From NCBI RefSeq assembly GCF_001625215.2, contig NC_030385.2:25661135-25725134 (forward strand): a stretch of 64,000 bases of DNA. The letters run 5' to 3'. The first letter of the stretch is position 1; every line of letters begins with the position of its first letter. The position numbers and the translations under genes are program-made. Source of the stretch: Daucus carota subsp. sativus (Eukaryota > Streptophyta > Magnoliopsida > Apiales > Apiaceae). This document shows positions 58,493 through 64,000 of this stretch, in pieces. The notes below the pieces were generated by a model. It saw only the letters and a list, made by a program, of their open reading frames with translations. It was not told where the DNA came from and ran no database searches.

Positions 58493-58628
58493 TTATGTTA
58501 TGGGCAAATTCTTATAAATTTCGTTCATTCCTCCATTCCATTCCCTACCGCCTGTGCTAGAGATTTTGCACTCACATAATTCTTTTCAAAACTTTCCTCT
58601 TATCTCTATTATTTTCATTTATTACTAG

Positions 58629-59612
58629 CATGGGCGGACCGTGGTTAACACCATCCCGGGTGAATTTTCAGCCCGATCCATAATTAATATTTATATATGT
58701 GTTACAGTCCAACCCGGGTGGAAAAAAATAAGATCCTTCTTAATTAGCCTGATCCATAATTGTATTACACATAAAAATTAAAAAATATAATATAACGCTC
58801 CTCAGCTTGTTTTTATTGGATAAAAGTATAGGTTGAACATTTAAAGTACGTAACTATTCTAAGTTGTTATTAGACGGATTGTATATAATACAAAATTATA
58901 TATTTTTTCATCTTTTTATAGCTATTTAAAATTTTAATATGGGTTTTGAGTATGTCATTCATGTTTATTCTGTAAAAGGGTACAATAATTTTAGTATTTT
59001 ATATGTTTCTTAGACTTAATATTGATTTATTTTTCCCAATTTATTTATAAATTTCTACTCCCTCTGTCCGAGCAGGTTTCTTACGTTACTTTTTGACAAG
59101 TATTTTGAGATTTTTATAAAGTATAGTTCCCTAGTATTTTTTTAAATTTTTTCCAAAATAAAAGTTTGACGTTTAAAATTTTATTCAAAATAATATTAAA
59201 AAAAACGTTATGAACCTGTACTTGATAGGAGTGTAAGCCGTGAACGTAAACAACCTGCTGGGATGAAGGGAGTAACAGTTAGTAATATATGGATAAATAA
59301 TTGAACACTTTCAACTAAAACTTTTGATTTTTAAATTTGGTTCTATATAGAACCATTTTGGAGAAATATGATTTCACGGTGGGACCAATTGTGATATTAT
59401 GATTAATTTTTTGCAATTTTTTTGATTAAAAATGTTGAAATTTTATTTTTTTATTTATTATATATTTATATAAAAAATAGTGACCACAAATACCGTTCAT
59501 ATTCTGACCACAAGAGGCTTATTTATTTTTTTGGCTAGTTGACACATTTCTTCACTTATTATTATTTTTTACTCCAGCCCGGGCAGGAAAAAATTCCTGG
59601 GTCCGCCCATGT
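58629..59612. mobile_element. Nested element with CATGGGCGGAC ends
   Basis: Inverted ends CATGGGCGGAC and GTCCGCCCATG, flanked by TTACTAG and TTTCTAG (7 bp, one mismatch). CCCGGG-containing inner ends (accatcccgggtg against cagcccgggcagg) extend the pairing loosely. It contains a Stowaway-like element (59057-59275). No coding sequence is seen. Confidence 0.7.
59057..59275. mobile_element. Stowaway-type MITE, innermost layer
   Basis: It starts TACTCCCTCTGTCCGAGCAGG and ends CCTGCTGGGATGAAGGGAGTA. It is related to the worn insert at 128-343. Confidence 0.75.
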
Positions 59613-60007
59613 TTCTAGTCATTCCATTCCATTCTTCCCAACCAAACACAACATTAAATAGTAACTTCTAGTTAAAATTCAAAATGTACACCCATGAATT
59701 GCAGATGTATGTGGTAGCGAAAACTATTGTAGAGAAAGCTGGGTGGAAATATGCTGAAGAGAATGGAATTGATATGGTCACTGTCCATCCTTCCCTTGTA
59801 CTTGGTGGCCCTTTCATAACTCCTTATACTAACATAAGTATTGGCGCTGCAATTTCCTTGTATACTAGTATGTTGAATCCCTTCCCTTCTTCTCAGTTAT
59901 ACATCCGTACTATTTCTTAACTGAAAATAGACATCATTGTAATTTTCAACTATGCGTATATCGAAGTTTGTAAGTTAACATCTTACACATGATTATATTA
60001 TAGAAGA

Positions 60008-60512
60008 TGTTATGACGTCAAAATTGGCATGTGTCCTGACGACTGTGGCATGACGAGTGCGACGTGACGGGAAGACATGACAAGGGCTGCAGAAGGCAAA
60101 GACGGATGAAGCACGTGAGGAACGCGGGATGAAGACTTGGTCGTAGGCGGACGTATAGCAAGGGATAAGTATCAGATGCAGTTGCAACAGAATAGGGAGA
60201 ATATGCAGGGCACGTGGAGGAAATTTAGGAAGAGTAACGGCAACATGGGTTATTCAAAATAGCATCTTTGTGTATAAATAGGGCTAGAGAGATGAGTAGA
60301 AGGGCAGACACTTAGACTCGTAGCAATTACATGCAACACACTGTAACAATTTCTTCAAACTAGTGAAACACTTTTTGGTTGGGCAACGCCCACCCGCGGT
60401 TTTTACCTTCACGGGTTTTCCGCGTCACCAATCCATTGTCTCATTTACTTTATCGTTATTAAGTTTAGCATATATTTTCTTGGCAATTAACCTGCAAAAT
60501 CTGGTAAAAACA
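60008..60512 (+). repeat. 5' LTR of the Gypsy element
   Basis: 505 bp starting TGTTATGACGTC and ending AAAAACA. It interrupts exon 5 of copy 7 directly after AAGA. Confidence 0.85.
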
Positions 60513-60560
60513 ATTGGCGCCGTCTGTGGGAAATTTGTCAAGAAATCAACGTAAGCCACC

Positions 60561-63500
60561 ATGACAACAGGAGATCAACGCGCGGAGGATTCTACGAGTC
60601 AGGGGGACAACCCTACAATGCGACAAATGGCGGAAACGATCAAGAAACTACAGGCTGACATGATTGCTCAACAAGAGGCCTGGAGATCCGAACGAGAAAC
60701 AATGCAGTCCCACGCCCAGTCCCTGGAGAAGGAGCTTACGACAGTGAAGTCATATCAAACTCCACTCCCAGAGGGAACTTGAGGAGCATAGCAAGACGTC
60801 TGAACTTGGAAGACGCGGACGAAGAGGCGTACGACGAGGAAATTGAAGTGGAGAACCCAGATCAGGGGAATCCGGAGATAAATACCGAGCCAATAAACGA
60901 CGGTGACAACGTAGTGCATGACAAGGGACCAGGACGTAAGGAGAGCAAGAAAAAGAAGAAGAGTCACAAAACATCCAAGTCACATAGCCATACGACAGAG
61001 AGTATGAGGAAAGAACTACATGACCTCAAGGAGATGGTGCAACGCATTCCTGAGGTGCCCAAACCTCTAGAGAAGGCGACGCCGTTGAGCTATGCGGACT
61101 CGCCTTTCTGTGACAACATCGCCTTGGTGGAGACACCAAAACGTTTTGCCGTACCACCCATGAAGGCCTACGACGGGACAACTGATCCACAAGAGCATGT
61201 GGCGCAGTATAAGCAGAGGATGTTCACGGTGCCAATCACAAGGGAGTTGCGGGAGCCTTGCATGTGTAAGGGATTCGGATCAACGCTAGCTGGACCTGCA
61301 CTACAGTGGTACGTGGGCCTTCCCAACGGGAGCATTAAAACATTTGCTGATTTAGTGGACGCCTTCAATCTCCAGTTTGCTAGTAGCCGTGTATTCGAAA
61401 AGACCACAAGCGACTTATACAAGATCGTGCAGGGATTCAGAGAGCCTCTAAGAGACTACTTGACTTGCTTCAATCGCGAGAAGGTCACGATCACAAACTG
61501 TGACATACCCACGGCAATAGAGGCTTTTAGAAGGGGTTTAGAGAGGGATTCTCCCTTATACGACGAGCTCACAAAGTACCCCTGCAAGACATTGGATGAC
61601 GTCCAAGCCAAAGCCATGGCGCAAGTCCGACTGGAAGAAGACAAGAGAGAACGTGATGACAAGTACTATCGACCAAATCGAAAGATCCTGACGACGAGAA
61701 CCAAGGACTACAGGCCTTACACCAGAGACACTAGAGATTCGAAGGAAGATACACGTGTCAACTCCACTCAGGAGTATGCCGACTGGAGGAAAGATCCAAA
61801 TCTCCCACCAACCTACGACAGCTATGGTTTCACGATAACACCGTCCGCAATGATGAGGGAATTTACCAGGATGGGTGACGTAGTAAAGTGGCCAGTGAAA
61901 AGCAACAAACCCAAGGCAAACCCAGAATCCAAGCTGTGGTGCGAGTTTCATGGTGATTACGGTCACAAGGCTTCAGACTGTGTGGCCTTGAGGAGAGAAA
62001 TCCAATATCTTGTCAAAAAAGGACATTTGACGGAATTCATGTCGAACAAGAGGTCAACACACGACACAAATGAGAAGGCGTCGCCAAAGTTACCACCACC
62101 ACCACCTTACCAGAAAATTGTAAACTTCATAGCGGGAGGATCGGAAATTGTAGGAGCAACATATTCTCAGGCAAAACGAGCAGCGAGAGACAGAGGGAAG
62201 CAGACATTCGCAGTGGACAGACAGGTAGAAGACACGACGGCTCTAGTCTTCGACTGGTCAGGCCTGACTCATGTGCAGGAACCTCAACATGACAGTCTAG
62301 TAATATCCTTGCCCGTGGGAAATTGCCTTATCAAGAGGGTAATGGTCGACAATGGTAGTGCAGCAAACATCATGACCACAGCCACGTTGCGAGAAATGGG
62401 TCTTGCAGAAAGTGACATGATCAACAGGTCAACCACCCTAGTAGGCTTCAGCGGTGAGAGGAAGAGAACAGAGGGTGAGATCACCTTACCCACATATGCC
62501 AAAGGCATCAACATCCTGACCAAGTTCCTCATTATCGACTGTGACACTACGTACAACATCATAATGGGTCGACCTTGGATCCATGACTTGAAGGCCGTCC
62601 CATCGACATATCACCAGGTCATCAAATTCCCGACACCATGGGGAGTACAAGAGATCCGAGGGGATCAGGGCACATCGAGGGAATGCTACAAAGCCTGCAT
62701 GAAACCCACAGTTCAACACGAAGAACAAATGACGCCGACTCCGGTCATGACAAGACCAGAGAGATTGACAGAAGTAAGCCTTGACACCAGGGACAAGAAG
62801 GTGTTAGTAGGAGAAGACCTATCTCATGAACTGGAGTCAAACCTGATCGAATTCCTGACAACATGTTTGGATGCATTTGCCTGGGATCATGGGGACATCA
62901 CTGGGATCAGTGCAGATGTAATCACGCACAAATTGAACGTCGACCCCAACTACAAGCCCGTTTAACAGAGACGGAGAAAATTTGCTGCAGAAAGGAATAA
63001 GATCATCAATGAAGAAGTATCCAGATTAATGAAGGCAGGGATGATAAAGGAAGTAGATTACCCAGAATGGTTGGCCAACGTTGTCATAGTTCAAAAGAAA
63101 AACGGCAAATGGAGAGTATGTGTGGATTACACGGACCTAAACAAAGCATGTCCGAAAGACCCATTCCCGCTGCCGCATATCGACACTATGGTAGACGCGA
63201 CAGCTGGACATGAGCTGCTAACATTCTTGGACGCCTCAAGTGGTTTCAACCAGATACAGATGGACCCAACAGATGCGGAGAAAACTGCATTCGTCACCGA
63301 GAGAGGGATTTACTGTTACTTGGCCATGCCATTCGGCTTGAGGAACGCAAGTGCAACATTCCAGAGGCTAGTCAACAAGATGTTCAAAGAACAAGTGGGC
63401 AAGATGATGGAAGTCTACATTGATGACATGGTGGTAAAGTCTCTTGACGCAAAAGATCATGTTAAACACCTGACGGAAGTATTCGACATTCTCCGATCAT

Positions 63501-64000
63501 ACAACATGAAACTCAATCCTTCAAAATGCAACTTCGCCGTCTCCTCCGGAAAGTTCTTGGGACACATGGTGACTAGAAGAGGCATAGAGGCGAGTCCCGA
63601 ACAAATCAAAGCCATCTTCGAATTAACCAGTCCTACCAACATGAAAGATGGCAGCATTGAACAGATTTATCTCCAGATCCTCGGACAGATGTCGACTGTT
63701 TTACAACGTGTTGAAGAGAAATAAAGGTTTTGACTGGACGGAGGAACACGAAGCAGCACTTACGGCCTTGAAACATTACCTGACGACGCCTCCACTGCTA
63801 GCAAAACCAACAACAGGAGAGGACCTGTACCTCTACTTGTCCGTCACAAGGCATGCCATCAGCAGTGTCTTGGTGAAACAAACAGATGGTGTACAATCAC
63901 CAATCTACTACGTCAGCAAAAGCTTGATAGAGGCAGAAAGTAGGTACACCTCGTTGGAGAAATTGGTTTTGGCTCTCTCAATGACATCAGTCAAGCTGAG
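60561..64000 (+). pseudogene. Gypsy gag-pol, degenerate and cut by the window end
   Basis: Gag starts at ATG 60561 and shifts frame near 60776, where a base appears to be missing. Reading continues in the 60779 frame through a capsid-type region (ALQWYVGLPNGSIKTFADLV), a zinc-knuckle-like CEFHGDYGHKASDC, and the protease (VDNGSAANIM, NIIMGRPWIHD). A TAA at 62963-62965 interrupts the link to RT. RT then has WRVCVDYTDLNKACPKD, GFNQIQMDP, MPFGLRNASATFQRL and YIDDMVVKS, the typical Tat/Ogre-Retand-like block. Near 63648 a deletion removes the segment before the AALNRF motif and changes the frame. The RNase H region (SVTRHAISSVLV, YYVSKSL) continues to the end. This copy is inactive. Confidence 0.88.

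Larger units (their letters stand above)
58090..59655. mobile_element. TTA-flanked DNA element with nested insertions in intron 3 of copy 7
   Basis: Terminal inverted repeats TGTTGTGTTTGGTTGGG and CCCAACCAAACACAACA, with TTA on both outer sides, fit a PIF/Harbinger (Tourist-like) MITE. Its original interior ('attcattcctccattccattcc') has been opened by the elements at 58145-58492 and 58629-59612. Confidence 0.75.
56157..60007 (+). pseudogene. DFR-like reductase copy 7, broken in exon 5 by a Gypsy element
   Basis: Exons 1-4 are open and in phase: 56157-56271, 56440-56612, 57713-57913, 59705-59867. Exon 5 begins at 60004 (acceptor ttatag) and is cut after four bases by the LTR of the Gypsy element. 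Cofactor motif GASGYIGS and YVVAK are present; the catalytic Ser position is Thr (TSTAG). Two conserved Trp codons have become Cys (in DLCSD and at the last codon of exon 3, where TGG|gt became TGT|gt), so selection was probably already relaxed. Closest to copy 6, with the same longer exon 4. Introns 2 and 3 are swollen by several transposons. Confidence 0.85.
60008..64000 (+). mobile_element. Gypsy (Tat-like) LTR retrotransposon, 5' part
   Basis: The 5' LTR is 60008-60512 (TG...CA), followed by primer site TGGCGCCGTCTGTGGG at 60515, a form common in plant Tat/Athila-type Gypsy elements. The TATA box TATAAATAGGG lies near 60273. Coding sequence follows with several disabling changes. The element continues past the window end, so the 3' LTR and target duplication cannot be seen. 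Confidence 0.9.

Noticed and set aside
60008-60512. LTR as part of the reductase gene
   Set aside because: TG/CA ends, TATA box and a tRNA-type primer site right after it show it is a Gypsy LTR.

Overview
This is nuclear DNA from a flowering plant, most likely a eudicot. The evidence is intron-rich genes with GT/AG boundaries, AT-rich intergenic DNA, many 'CTCCCTCCGTC' Stowaway-type MITEs, plant Copia and Gypsy retrotransposons, a CACTA (En/Spm) transposon and Helitron-like ends. I cannot name the species from the sequence.

The backbone is a tandem array of DFR-like reductase genes (NADPH-dependent SDR superfamily, dihydroflavonol 4-reductase-like), all on the + strand with the six-exon layout of DFR genes. 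Copy 1 is cut by the window edge (1-828). Copies 2 (1761-4126), 3 (6235-7798) and 5 (12161-14453) are intact (334, 334 and 333 aa). Copy 4 (9549-11648) has lost the intron-4 acceptor and has a shifted C-terminus. Copy 6 (38463-40713) is a pseudogene. Copy 7 (56157-60007) is broken in exon 5 by a Gypsy element. Two scraps (8830-8967 and 40741-40812) record further lost copies. Promoter-proximal blocks were duplicated with the genes (copies 2/3 and 4/5).

Transposable elements separate and damage the copies. At 15071-23087 three insertions are nested: a GAGCCGAGC-rich hAT-like element holds a Stowaway MITE, which holds a young Copia (Copia-1, TSD GATAG). At 25126-31346 lies a second Copia (Copia-2, TSD GAGGG), itself hit by a 325-bp hAT MITE with an 8-bp TSD. 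At 35.3-38.4 kb there are Helitron-like minus-strand ends with exon fragments of a WSD1-type wax ester synthase and a UPL1/2-type HECT ubiquitin ligase. At 40836-50617 is a complete 9.8-kb CACTA element (TSD ATA) with two apparently intact minus-strand genes, a tnp2/TNPD-type transposase and a TNPA-like protein. From 60008 to the window end is a degenerate Tat-like Gypsy element.

The least ordinary signals are in the two Copia leaders. Copia-2 has four consecutive hairpins (25895-26073, period about 48 nt) with long, covarying stems and an almost invariant 9-nt loop. They lie inside a probable intron that joins an ATG in the LTR to gag, so only unspliced RNA would carry both the primer site and the hairpins. 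Copia-1 lacks a TGG-type tRNA primer site; the bases next to its 5' LTR are instead a perfect 16-nt complement of a stretch inside the LTR, which suggests self-priming. The CACTA element also looks composite, with terminal-type repeat blocks in its middle between the two genes.
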